64,000 nucleotides of DNA, taken from the NCBI RefSeq assembly GCF_910592395.1, contig NC_088308.1, forward strand, positions 22,399,501-22,463,500, written 5' to 3'. Both the position numbers and the translations under genes were made by a program. Positions 49,031 through 59,570 of this stretch are shown here, in pieces. This DNA comes from Lineus longissimus (lineage: Eukaryota > Nemertea > Pilidiophora > Heteronemertea > Lineidae). The notes below the pieces were generated by a model. It worked only from the letters and a program-made list of their open reading frames with translations, did no database searches and was not told the origin of the DNA. Each line of letters begins with the position of its first letter. Position 1 is the first letter of the stretch.

Positions 49031-49411
49031 TCTTGGAATAGTTTTATCAAGGTTTTTCCATTCTGAACGTTAAGGGTATTATTCCAAGCGTAGCCAACTG
49101 ATAATCTCGCATAGTCTGAAAGCTGAGCAATTATCATAAGGTAATTTCCTTAACTGTGATCTTGGGATCGTTTTATCAAGGTTTTTCCATGGGTATTCCA
49201 AGCGTAGCCTACTGATAATTCCATATCGATGCGCATTGTCTGAAAGCCGAGCAATTATCAAGAGGTAATTTCCTTTAATACAGTGATTTTTCTTCGCAAA
49301 GGATTTTGCTATGCACGAAATAGAAGCGATAGGATTTTTTTTAATGCCGTTAGTGCTGTTTCAAAATCATAGGACTTTTCTAAATGCTGTTAGTGCTGAT
49401 TCAAAATCATT
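49031..49411. repeat. Degenerate tandem repeats (~129-bp and ~45-bp units)
   Basis: TCTTGGAATAGTTTTATCAA at 49031 recurs at 49160, and the shared blocks GGTTTTTCCA, TATTCCAAGCGTAGCC, GTCTGAAAGC and GGTAATTTCCTT follow in order, giving a unit of about 129 bp. Directly downstream (49330-49411) a shorter unit with GTTAGTGCTG and TTCAAAATCAT is present twice. Confidence 0.75.
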
Positions 49412-50147
49412 GGTTGTCAGTGTACAATGTACCAGGCAAGTAGAAAAGGTACTCATCTTCTTTTAAAAACACAGAAGAAGGCTCTCTCCAAATTTTTCGC
49501 CTTTACGGATATCCAAACACCTTAATTTACTGCTGATGTTATAGATTGAATCGCCAAATAGATGTATTTCCAGGCCTTCTTCAGATGTAACTGCGATTTT
49601 TAAGCAAAATGTTAGGATTTTCTGTAGGTAAGTGATATTACCTCGGGAATAGGGATGACATTTCCAGGAAATCCTACCTCGAACCGAGGAATGTCTTCGG
49701 GAAATGTGGTGCTGATTCTCCATGGTGTTTACACATCCGGATTGGTCGTTTTACACCCGGTAGTTCGCATTGAATGCCGGTTCGGATGATACCTGGTCAC
49801 TCCCATGGCATTGCTTGCTTTCTTGCCGTATTGAAAATTTCAGATTCGATCAGATATGACCATGCGAGAGAACTTGTAACTCTGATGTCGGCGTGATTTT
49901 TTCACCGATGCTGTGCCGGAACTATGCTGCAGCAGCGAAATCTCCACCAATCAATAACTGATGTCTCATGAAATCATTGTGAATGAGCATGCCGCTTCAT
50001 TAAGCCATGATTTAATGCCTTCAGCAATGATCATCGAAGAATTTACCATCTTCTCCTAATAGGAATCTGGCCGTATAGATTAGGTGAAATCAGCCCGCCC
50101 TATTGCCTGCATTGTGTGTGACCAGTATAGATCAGGTAATATAGTCC
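49412..50147. other. Gene-free stretch
   Basis: Nothing recognised. Confidence 0.5.
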
Positions 50148-50302
50148 ATTCGTAAATGTTTCGTCCGCATCGATGGCGCTCAGGAGCACGAACTACTGGT
50201 TGGATTTCTTTCAAATTTCAAGTTCAAATCACACTTCAAAGAAATCCAACTAGTAGTTTGTGCTCCAGAGCCCCAAACGATATGGACAAAACATTTACGA
50301 AT
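50148..50302. mobile_element. 155-bp foldback element
   Basis: Left arm ATTCGTAAATGTTTCGTCCG and its complement at the right end pair over about 66 bp with scattered mismatches. The paired blocks include GGAGCAC(G/A)AACTACT and GTTGGATTTCTTT. The frame at 50156-50404 runs through it and is not a gene. Confidence 0.8.
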
Positions 50303-52430
50303 CGACAGTCTCGTGGTGTCTTCTCTTCGCTCTCGTATTTTGTCAGGCTACATAGATGTATAGCCTACAGGGTTCCGAAAGAAAAATGGCCCAGGGGCAG
50401 TTAGCACTCGATAGGACGTCACGTTTCCAAGATTTTTTCGGAGTTCTGGGATTTTTTTTCAGAGAGGAGTGTGGATTGTCTTCCAATACCATTTCATTAG
50501 ACTGATTACTGACATGACTGATCATGTCTTCTTAAAAAGCTAGTTAGGAGAAAGCGCAATCAGGTATTGCGACAAAAGACCCCAGGATTGTTCCCATCCG
50601 CCCTAAAAGCAAATTGATTGATTGTAAACTGTAAGAAATAGAGAAAGAATTGTAAAAATCTCTTAATTCACGAGCAGATTGTGTTAGCCGTGCATTCGCC
50701 CATCGACACTGTTAACATACCAACACTAATGATGGACCTAGGGGTTTCTGGGTACCGATAAAAACCTGCCTACATGAACTATAACCATTGCTTCAGTGAT
50801 CATGTCAGCGTCCGCTAATATCACCTGCCATTCACTTGTATTTCTGCCGTCATCACATCTTGCCGCACAAGCCTCCGAGATCGATGCGTCCATTCAAAGA
50901 TCATAAAACTTAGCCTACAAATGTACGTGTCGGTTAATACTCTACGTAAAAGAAACCACCTAAAATTCGGCATAGCTGGGAGGTTCGACGGGATCTCTAA
51001 AGAGATTTCATTATTATAATGTTTCAATCAGCATTGCCTTTAAAAAGCTTCATAGGTCATTGCACCGTTTATAAATTTGGATAAATCTTTCATCGTTCGT
51101 TCCCGATAGCGGAAAGCCATCATCACTAAGTCACTAGGATTAGGTAAGCGCGGTGAAACCGAGTTTTGGTCACGAATCAAGCCTATTTACTGATGGCCTG
51201 CGTCATCAGGGATTTCTTAACGTATCCCTAGATTCATAAAGCATTTTCACGGAAGAAGAAAGGTTTTTATCGGCCTGGTTCCTGCGATCGCATTCTGATC
51301 ATGGCTTCTTTAAACGTAATAATGTAACGTTACTTCTTTGTTGACAACATTTGTGTACATGTATACTTTTGGATGCCACTGACTTAACAAACCTATAAGT
51401 GAGATCCCCATTGCAGAAGAAGCCGGCCCGGATCGGCTCAGTGTAAATGATTTCCATCGCGCAAGGGTGAGAATGACTAATCCATCACTCACCATGCCGA
51501 CTTATCGGCGGTGAATATCAGTCCCAAAGTATCCTCCTTTGAAAAGATGGATATACACACAACGACGGTAGATCGGTATGTCACTGACACGACGGCTTGT
51601 ATTTTCCCCTCATGCTGACAACAGCTGCGAGAAAACCCGCGGGCCACATTGTCCGTATCCATTGTCAGGTTGCCCGGCCATCGAAAAATCTGACTCGTTT
51701 ATTGCTTTTTTGCCCCAACTGACTTTTCGTTCTGCCGTATTCGAGCGGGGAACTCGCCTAGGTGATTAAAGATAAGGGGCGATATCCCGTTAGCTCCGGT
51801 CGTGCCTTGCGAAAACATGAGAATGATAAATGTGCACGGACAATGGGCCCAAAAGAAAGTTGTCATGAAACCATTAGGAAAATGGTTTCGAGACAAGAAT
51901 GTGTCTAGGTTTCTCCGGCAAGACATAGCCCATGAGCGATCGTCCCTACAAACACTCTTTACTTAGAACTAATGGTTTTCCTTCTTTTGCCGTGTCAACA
52001 GCCATGTTGTCCCGCGGTGTCAACGGCCGTGTTGACCGTGTTAGCGGAGAATGCGTTCAAAAAATAATGAACTCCAAGTTATTCCTCTTCATCACGTGTG
52101 CCTCTTTGATCATCACAGATATAAATGAGGCACAAGGGAGGCATTTCTTGTGTGGTCGATGTCACTGATTTATTCAGTTACCTTAATCCTAGATCGTTTA
52201 AATATGTAGGTGTGGTGTGGAGATTGATCAGTTTGGCGACCTTGAATGTGTTGTGTGGTTGAGATAGACATTGATAGAGCCAGAGTCGTTCAATGTATTA
52301 TACTCCAACGACTTTGATTGAGCCACTGATAGATATGCGGCAATGAAGCCATCTTCACCAACCAAGTCTTGGTCATCACAAGACGGTTTGCATAATCGGG
52401 AATTAGCTACACAAGCCGCAGTGAGTCCAT
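50303..52430. other. Gene-free stretch
   Basis: No gene, RNA gene or repeat recognised. Frames of 60-78 codons only. Confidence 0.5.
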
Positions 52431-52512
52431 CCTGAGGAAATCAGGGGTTAATGCTCGCTTTTCCCCGGCCCTGCACACAAACAAGCGAACATTAACCCCT
52501 GATTTCCTCAGG
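52431..52512. mobile_element. 82-bp foldback with 30-bp arms
   Basis: Arms at 52431-52460 (CCTGAGGAAATCAGGGGTTA and on) and 52483-52512 differ at one base around a 22-bp loop. A single diverged arm occurs at 25292-25321, so this is a dispersed family. Confidence 0.82.
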
Positions 52513-52562
52513 GGGTGCAGGGAACCAGGATGCAGTTAAGCTGCTGTGTCAAACTTAAACCG

Positions 52563-52671
52563 TTGTAACGTTTTTGATTGTTCCCCGTATTTCAGTGTTC
52601 CCATACAATAGATAGCTATAGGGAGACCATCATTTTCAATAAGATGAAATGGAAAAAGATGTATCAATCAC
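52563..52671 (+). mobile_element. Degenerate copy of the 179-bp CCGGTGTAA element
   Basis: TTGTAACGTTTTTGATTGTT, then TCAGTGTTCCCATACAATAG, GGGAGACCAT and TTTTCAATA follow the order of the first two thirds of copies B and C. The 3' part is missing or unrecognisable. Confidence 0.65.
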
Positions 52672-53060
52672 GGGTCTTCATATCTTAGAGTGAACAAACT
52701 CAGCAGTTGCATCCTGCAGCGTTGGGAGAAGATGGTCTAACTTCTCCTCAGTGGTCCAGCCACACCATCTGGCAATATCAGTGTAAAGAATTAAGGTTTG
52801 GAGAAAAAAGAAGAAATTTTGCGCAGATTTTCTTATTGATTCCAAACCGCCCTCTACATACAATTACAATCATGACTATCATTATCACCAGTGCCCGGGT
52901 CTTCCATTATCTCGGGACACTCATGGAGAGCGAGCCCGGGAGAGAAAACCATGTAACGCTGGTCTCGCGATCGAAGTAGTTATTATTCATCTTGAGCGAC
53001 ACTCAAGCTACATGTATCAAATGGACGTGTCGACGATTCAGCTGATTATAGTCATTAGAA

Positions 53061-53280
53061 ATGGAAGGCCATAATGAAGACATGGTTGATGAATGGAAGA
53101 GGCACCTAATGTTCCAGTTTCGAGATGTTTAATATGTGTCATTAAAATGCCTATATGTAAAGTTGCCTTGTTTTTTTAGGTATCAATGATCAGGGTCAAT
53201 ATGAGGACATGGTAGCTGAATGGAGGAGGCACCCAATGTACCAGGTCAAGAAGAGTCTTTACATTATGCCCCATATTTGA
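53061..53280 (+). pseudogene. Two tandem exon-like frames with an EDMVxEWxRH motif
   Basis: Copy 1 (53061-53132) reads GHNEDMVDEWKRHLMFQ and then reaches a stop. Copy 2 (from 53180, after an excellent TTGTTTTTTTAG acceptor) reads NDQGQYEDMVAEWRRHPMYQ, continues VKKSLYIMP and stops at 53278-53280. The copies are 126 bp (42 codons) apart, and most differences between them are silent or conservative, which suggests past selection as protein. A donor-like CAG|GTCAAG follows MYQ in copy 2. I do not recognise the domain. Tandem exon remnants of a repeat-containing protein gene fit best. Confidence 0.3.
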
Positions 53281-53308
53281 CGTTTTTTGGGGCGGTATAA
53301 TAGTCGTA

Positions 53309-53475
53309 CTTCCACCTATCAAATCCCCGTGTCTTTTGCGCTTACACCTATGATTTGCCGCATCTAAATACACCCGTGTGTCAAATCCCCCGTGTCTATT
53401 AGCCCCATCGAGCTCGATGGGGCTAACCGGGGGCTAATTTAGACCCGTGTTCAACACGGGTTTTTTGATAGGTGG
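53309..53475. mobile_element. Foldback cluster with a perfect 28-bp palindrome
   Basis: Ends CCACCTATCAAA and TTTGATAGGTGG are inverted repeats. Inside lie a perfect 28-bp palindrome (53399-53426, half-site TTAGCCCCATCGAG) and a CCCGTGTTCAACACGGG hairpin (53443-53459). A further inverted pair, CTTACACCTAT at 53341 and ATAGGTGTAAG at about 53640, nests a larger structure reaching about 53700. The words CCCGTGT and ACACGGG recur throughout. I read this as nested MITE insertions. Confidence 0.7.
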
Positions 53476-53748
53476 AATCTGAATAGACACGGCAATTGCA
53501 AGTTCTAAGATCCGGGGACAGATGGCGTGGTGTAGTTGCCTCGGTATTGCGCCCCCTCCAACGGGAAAGAAACACAGGGGAGCTCCCTACCTACAGCGCA
53601 CCTGTCGCCGGGGCTATTAACCATTATCTAACACAACTGATAGGTGTAAGTGCGCCGCGGGTTTTTTGACACACGGCGAAGACACGGGTCTTGCCTCCAC
53701 GCCCATTTGTGGCCTTGTTCTTAGGTGCGTTTTTGATTGTGCGTGCGT

Positions 53749-53782
53749 TGGGGAGGGGGGGGGGAGGGGGAGGGGAAGGGGG
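53749..53782 (+). repeat. Guanine tract with quadruplex potential
   Basis: Five or more runs of four to ten G separated by single or double A on the + strand. It satisfies the usual G-quadruplex pattern. Similar poly-G tracts occur near 57459 and 60267. Confidence 0.85.
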
Positions 53783-54485
53783 TTATAAAAAATAATTTCA
53801 GTATAACCTAAAATAATTTTATTTCAACTGAGACATTGGGCAATCGCCATATTAGACACAATCAATGACTTCCAGGACCAATTGCAACCAGTATCTCGCA
53901 TCCGTTTATAGTCAACAGATCCCGCGACCGACATCTACCATGATTCTGTGACATTATTATCGATCTTGGTAATCGCTCACTAGGACGCCATGAGGTACTG
54001 ACATGATCAACTGTTGCGATTTTAGCTTACATGTGCATGTACGATAAGGCTGCGACAGCCCATGAACCTTAACTCGTCTGCACCCTACAGGGCAACCTCT
54101 TTGTTCAATATAAGATTCAATCGTTGAAAGGTGACGTTGGTCACTTTTTGCGAAGTCTGGCACCCTAATTTTGATATGATTTTCCTCGGGCATTGAGCAG
54201 AATCTTCAGGTTTGGCCTGAAGTCTTAATAACTAAGACGTAACGTTTATCCAAACGACGATGCAACTCCGCCACGGTAACATTCCTTTACCAAACTTCCG
54301 AGCTCACACTTATGTGGGAAGTAATTTTTATGCATTCTCTTCACATGTTGCGCTATACTGTATTTGAGATGAACGTTTTTACTAGCTATTGGTTAGATAG
54401 ACCAGCACTTAGTTCAAATTTTGAATACAGGGGGCTTCTCTAATCTATACTTATTGTATCATAGTTCCGAGCGCCGTCGACCCGC
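53783..54485. other. 3' flank of the zinc-finger gene
   Basis: On the minus strand this should hold the zinc-finger 3'UTR. No canonical AATAAA is obvious; variants AATAAG (about 54450) and CATAAA (about 54327) are candidate poly(A) signals. Nothing else recognised. Confidence 0.45.
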
Positions 54486-55682
54486 TCAGCCGTCATGAAC
54501 CGCCGTCACATGCCGCATCAAACGTGACCTGTTATTAAATCTCCGATCGCACTGTTTACATACGAATGGCCATTCTCCTGTGTGGTAGCTCCGGTAGTGA
54601 CAATGCAACGAACTGTTAACAGAAAACTCCTTTGGACACTGGTCGCATTTATATGGTTTTTCGCCCGTGTGGATACGAACATGCTTTCGCATATCTGCTT
54701 TTGAGCTAAAGGCTTTCTTGCAGTGTTCGCAGGCGTATGGTTTCTCACCAGTGTGTACCATTATGTGACGTTTCAACGCTCCAGCCTGGGAGAACCGTTT
54801 CTGACACTGAGCGCACTCATATGGTCTTTCTCCTGTATGTGTCATAAAATGCTGTCGTAATACGGCATGAGTGCGGAATGCTCTATCACACCGTCCACAT
54901 GCATGTGGTTTCGTATTTGAGTGTGTTATCACGTGCTTCTTCAAATCTCCGATCGTTTTAAACGCCTTTTTGCACAGTTCGCAAACATGTTTTTTTTCAG
55001 AACCATGCACTGCCACAAGATGATATTTGAGGACATGTTCATAGCCGAATTTCTTCCCACACTCGAGGCATTCGAAAGCTTTTTCCTTCGTGTGACTGAT
55101 ATTGTGAATATTCAATGATCGTTTTGTAGGAAACCGTTTTGGGCATAAAGTACATCCAAAGTTTCTTACAACCGTATGTTTTCTCATGTGGCCAACCAAA
55201 TTCGCTCGCGACGAGAACTGCATATCGCATTTCATACAATGGAATTGGAACGTTTTTTTGTCACTCAAGGTGTGCGTTTTTGCATGAGTTTGTAAATTAC
55301 TGCTGCTTATAAACCGCCTTCCACACTCGCACGCATACGGTCGTTCGCCTGTGTGAACTCGAAGATGATGTGTCTTGGCCCCGCCAGTGGTGAAAGCAAG
55401 CTCACAATGATCGCACTTGAATGGCCGTTCTCCCGTATGCCGACGCTGGTGGACGACAAGACCACCTTTCTGGCGGAACTTAGCGCCGCAATTGTCGCAC
55501 TCATACGGCTTCTCGCCGGTATGCACCCTGAGGTGGATCCTTAAACTGACGATTCGTTTGAAGCTCCGGCTGCATTCGTCGCATCTGAAAGGCCTTTCAT
55601 CACTATGGACAACTTCATGTCGTGTTAAGCGCATTTTAGAAGGAAACAGCATTTTGCATTTACTGCACTGGTGCTTTGCCAT
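54486..55682 (-). CDS. C2H2 zinc-finger protein, 14 fingers
   Basis: A 398-residue protein, almost wholly zinc fingers, expected to act as a nuclear DNA-binding regulator. Fourteen C2H2 fingers run from residue 4 to the end, at a 28-residue period for the first five (first cysteines at 6, 34, 62, 90, 118). Classic TGE(K/R)P linkers join fingers 2-5 and 10-13, and TGEWP joins 13-14; linkers after fingers 1 and 5-9 are divergent, and finger 5 to 6 is longer. Finger 5 has C-E-C (118-120) in place of CX2C, so its zinc site is irregular. No KRAB, BTB, SCAN or ZAD domain is present. The start is the first ATG after an in-frame TAG (55692-55694). A good acceptor, CTTTCAG|TC, lies just before it, so a 5'UTR intron is plausible, with the coding sequence in one exon. 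Confidence 0.95.
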   Translation of the reverse strand: MAKHQCSKCKMLFPSKMRLTRHEVVHSDERPFRCDECSRSFKRIVSLRIHLRVHTGEKPYECDNCGAKFRQKGGLVVHQRRHTGERPFKCDHCELAFTTGGAKTHHLRVHTGERPYACECGRRFISSSNLQTHAKTHTLSDKKTFQFHCMKCDMQFSSRANLVGHMRKHTVVRNFGCTLCPKRFPTKRSLNIHNISHTKEKAFECLECGKKFGYEHVLKYHLVAVHGSEKKHVCELCKKAFKTIGDLKKHVITHSNTKPHACGRCDRAFRTHAVLRQHFMTHTGERPYECAQCQKRFSQAGALKRHIMVHTGEKPYACEHCKKAFSSKADMRKHVRIHTGEKPYKCDQCPKEFSVNSSLHCHYRSYHTGEWPFVCKQCDRRFNNRSRLMRHVTAVHDG

Positions 55683-55683
55683 G

Positions 55684-55700
55684 ACTGAAAGCTAAATTGT
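55684..55700 (-). promoter_or_regulatory. Probable splice acceptor before the zinc-finger start codon
   Basis: The minus strand reads AATTTAGCTTTCAG followed by TCATGG. The pyrimidine-rich tract and CAG place an exon start two bases before the ATG. Confidence 0.45.
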
Positions 55701-56962
55701 GCCGGTGTCTAGCACAAAATATTATGTACGTTTTTTTGTCAATAAGGCCCGGCAATAGCGTCTTCAGTTTTTATTGCCATAACCTCTACACCGTATAAAT
55801 ATTTAAGGACACTAAATTTCCATGAAACGTTCATACCATCACACCATCCTCAAACGATTCCAAGAGACATCAAATGAGCTGACTTGACCTTGGGCTACTA
55901 TATGGTTCGGCTCTGATGGTCCAAATTCCTGTCGGCAGATTTCCTGAAGTAAAAGGATGTTCTCTAAAAATTCAATGTATACAGGGCAGGGTCATGTATT
56001 CATTCGCGAGAGGCAGCTATATGAATGGGATTAGTTAAAACCGCGTCAATACCTTGACATGACTTGGTAAAATGTCCATACCTCAACTTTGAAATATGTC
56101 ACATTTTTTATAGCTTATTGTTGGAGGCCAGAGGAATACACATCTCAATTTTCAAGCTGATTGACAATTTAAAATTGCAATTTTTAGCCTAAAAACTATG
56201 TATACTGAATGTACACAAAATGTTCCCCTGGCCTAACAGCCCATTGAAATAGGCTCCGTGGGACGGACAAGGTTGCCCTACACTCCGGACGCAGTGGACC
56301 GGCCTCGTTCCTCACCCTATAGTACGGACGATCAGGATGACGAAATGGACTGCATTGGAGTCTAATCTTCCCCTATAGTCTACCACGTGCGTATACTCAT
56401 GAAGTTACTGATAAAACACGAAATATGGTCCGGAATGGAAAATACTGGCAGTGGCAAGTGCATGGTAAGTGGCAAGTGCTAGTAGAGGGTGCGTTCCATT
56501 CTAAGTCTGAATAGAAACCCAAATGCGAGGAGCGAATGACTTACGAGTAATAGTTCGAAGAAAGAGTTCCTCTCCGTCCACCATTCGGTCAAGAGGTTAA
56601 CCTTATTACCGGCCTTATTCGAAGAACATGCAGCACTGCTCTTAAGGAAACAATGAAACACGAGTGTGCGGCTGTGTACATCGAGAACGAGGTTACATGC
56701 GAATAAAGCTCCGATGAAGATAATTACTATGAATACAAGAGAGTATTCATCACTATGACAACACCACCAGAGCGCTTAAGCGCCGGATTCTTTCACAGAG
56801 TTGATTGTTGTGATAAAAGGCTCAAAATGGCGATCGACAGTTAACCGACTGCTCGATAGATGGAGTGTTTCAAGGCGGGTATTTGAATTGGATTTTGTCA
56901 TGTACTCTTTGACACGCTGTCGGGTAGCCTAATCTGCCAAAAACGGCAAGTTTTCTCTTGTA
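55701..56962. other. 5' flank of the zinc-finger gene
   Basis: Probable 5' intron or promoter of the zinc-finger gene on the minus strand. No core promoter motif could be placed and no other gene is seen. Confidence 0.45.
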
Positions 56963-57141
56963 CCGGTGTAACATCTGTGGTTGTTTCCCATGTGTCAGTG
57001 TTTCCAAACAATAGGCAGCTAGAGAGACCATGACTTTTCAATAGGGGGAAACACAGAAAAACTTGTCAATCTATCTTTTAGCGTTCCCAAACAATGAGGG
57101 GAAACACTCAAAAACAGAAACACTCAAAAACATTACACCGG
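56963..57141 (+). mobile_element. 179-bp TIR element, copy C
   Basis: CCGGTGTAACATC to CATTACACCGG, 179 bp, same orientation as copy B 40 kb away and nearly identical to it. It lies upstream of the zinc-finger gene, next to a second TIR element at 57210. No target-site duplication is evident (flanks TTGTA and CACGG). Confidence 0.88.
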
Positions 57142-57209
57142 CACGGCAGTGGCGGGTCATTTTCATGGTAACGACCACCGAAGCAACCAAACCGCCTAAC
57201 CCTTTAATT

Positions 57210-57579
57210 GCCACACATTTTTAATAAGTTGGATTACGAAGCCAGTGGGTGGAGGGAATAAAATTAAAAAATCTTCAATCTCAAAACCTTTGTGGGGCGG
57301 TAAAAAACATCCGACTATGTGGGACGGGGGAAATGAAATTTAAAAAGTGCCTATTTGTTATCACTTTTAGTCTCTGATCATACAAGGGGACCCCAAAAAG
57401 TGGTTGAAATTGGTCGTCGGGAAAAATAGTTTTTCATCTCTCTCTATTTTATGGTCGGGGGGGGGGGGAGGGGAGAAAAGAACGTATGTCAAAAATGGTC
57501 GTCGGGATTTTTATTTTTTTCGACTTTCCGGAAAGTGACCCCGATGGATTCGTAATCCAACAAATAAAAAAAATGTGGC
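57210..57579. mobile_element. ~370-bp TIR element with GCCACA ends
   Basis: The 31-bp terminal repeats are GCCACACATTTTTAATAAGT with GGATTACGAA at 57210-57240, and the complement at 57549-57579. They match well except in the T-rich middle. The interior contains repeated GTCGTCGGGA phrases and a poly-G run but no frame. Non-autonomous. Confidence 0.72.
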
Positions 57580-57684
57580 CTAACTCGTTCAGTATGGTAA
57601 TTTTGAGCTAAAGTTCTTCCTCAAGAAGAGAGCCGTACGCCCTGACAGGTGTGCAATGGGGGTGTACGTTTTCGGGTACATGTA

Positions 57685-57746
57685 CAATAGGGAGTTTTCG
57701 CAAAGCCCCCGAAATGTCAACGCGGTCGTCTATCCCCTTGTCTGAC
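57685..57746. mobile_element. Left half of a CAATAGGGAG MITE
   Basis: CAATAGGGAGTTTTCGCAAA to TTGTCTGAC matches the left half of the complete element that begins 18 bp downstream, in the same orientation. Both are preceded by TGTA. Tandem insertion into a TA target, or partial duplication, explains this. Confidence 0.8.
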
Positions 57747-57763
57747 TAAACTGTACAAATGTA

Positions 57764-57903
57764 CAATAGGGAGTTCTCGTAAAGCCTCCGAAACGTCAAC
57801 GCGAACGAGACTATCCCATTGTCTGACCTCCTCATAACGATGTCGAACAATAGGATAAGCCTTCGCGTTGGCGTTTCGAGGACTTTGCGAAAACTCCCTA
57901 TTG
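57764..57903. mobile_element. Complete 140-bp CAATAGGGAG MITE
   Basis: Ends CAATAGGGAGTTCTCGTAAA and the complement of TTTGCGAAAACTCCCTATTG form terminal inverted repeats of about 41 bp with few mismatches. TA lies directly outside both ends, consistent with a Tc1/mariner-type TA duplication. Related copies are at 8407, 38931 and 57685. Confidence 0.85.
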
Positions 57904-58599
57904 TAACTGGTATGCGCATAAGGGACCGGACTGCGAGGTCCGGTTCTGCCTATAGTATCCCTTTAAATATGGTGCACGTCCTCCGGATCTATAAAATAGC
58001 GGATAGCTAGGAATTATTCTTTTGTTTTATGACACTCGGATATGAAAAACAATGTTGAACTGGTGTAACTTTTATAAAAAGTTGCAGCCCTTTTGGGAAG
58101 AACGCATGTCGTTTGAAGAACGTATGACATTATTACATGAGATAATTTCAGGAAATGCGCTCTTTTCAGTTCTTCGTACTAACGCTAGGTATTCTGGGTT
58201 TTCCTAACTTGGACTTCCTGAACGATAACCCCATTTCATCACTATGTGAGACATGGCTCGATTTCTACGAAACCAGAGACGAAATTTCCCTTGAGAGTAG
58301 GACGCATTTGACTGACTAAGAACTGTTTTCATCAAAACTGCTGAACAGGGTAAGTTTAAGACTTTACTCTTCCAACGATCATTCCTTTCTAGACATGTAG
58401 ACTAATGACAATCACGACTACTTTTCAGTTATCTCTCTGTCTTAGTCTCTGTCTTAGTCTCATTTCCTCTTATATCATATACGCACGACATTCATCAACT
58501 ATCTTGCTTGATCCTTAAACTGCCTACATGTAATTTAATACAGACAAGGTCACTGGCTTTGGCTTGAATTGCTAATTTAGAGGGTTGACCATAGGCACC
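57904..58599. other. Gene-free stretch
   Basis: Nothing recognised. Confidence 0.5.
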
Positions 58600-59570
58600 A
58601 TCATGACCCAAGGAGGATACCGCGGTGACGTCATATCACGTGATCCCGACCCATATTAGTGATCGCTATGGCCAATCAGATTCAGTCTACTGACAGCACC
58701 AGCACTGAACACATCTTCACGTCTCACTGTCTGGTGCGCTCCTGTACACAAAAACACCAATAGACATGAAATATTGCAATACCTAGTATGGATTCTTCCT
58801 GTGTAGAATAAAATTTACAGAGCAGATTAACTTCCACGAATAAAAAAGACGTTTGGCGTGGCCAAAGTGCGGAAATAATGGGAAATAATGTCTCCGCTAA
58901 AATACACTACGAAATACACTAGGCAATGCACTACGCGATACACGGTAGAGATGCAGTTGAGTTTGTTATTGTTTTGACTTAGAAGCCCGCCCATATCATA
59001 ATATATTCATGTATTCATGAAGTATGAACTCATTTCTGTCCCATACAACTCTAAGAACAGTCAATTTCTCCTTAAATCATCACCGAAACCGCGATATCCG
59101 CAGGAAGATTTCGTTCTAGTGTCCGAAAATGCATGATCTTACAGGGGCGCTAACTCGACAAATAGAGGGGATCTATGGGGATCTATGCGAGTTTTAGGTA
59201 TTACAGGTCTCGAACTTGTAAAATCTGTAAACATGCCTCCAAATCCCATTATGATAATGAAGAGATTGCCCCATATCTGGGAGACTGTTTTGAAACCATC
59301 GCTAATTTTGGAAGATCGGTGCCGGCTATTTGGTTTAAAAAACCCTATTTTTCCCCATCAAAACAGCACTTTTCATTATTCAAATGATAGCTTATTGTCT
59401 GAAGATTTATTTCATAGCAGAAAAGTACTAATAACTCTGATTTGATGCGAAAAATCTAACTTTTTTGATGACTTGATTTTCCCTTGGCCGTGGATCGAGT
59501 TTGTTTACAATATGCAGCGCCATCTTGGAAAAGCCGTGACGTCACCGCGGTATCCTCCTTGATCATGACC
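58600..59570. mobile_element. 953-bp TIR element with 9-bp target duplication
   Basis: The element itself spans 58609-59561. Its two 25-bp terminal inverted repeats are identical, beginning CAAGGAGGATACCGCGG and ending inward in the palindrome TGACGTCA. The 9-bp word ATCATGACC directly flanks both ends (58600-58608 and 59562-59570) as a perfect target-site duplication. A 9-bp duplication is typical of Mutator-like elements; Merlin-type (8-9 bp) is an alternative. The interior contains only an 86-codon frame (59185-59445) with no transposase motif, so it is non-autonomous. Perfect ends and duplication imply a fairly recent insertion. Confidence 0.92.

Noticed and set aside
54518-55695. Several open frames on both strands inside the zinc-finger gene
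   Set aside because: They are shadows of the 14-finger reading frame; only the 398-codon minus-strand frame has conserved cysteines and histidines.
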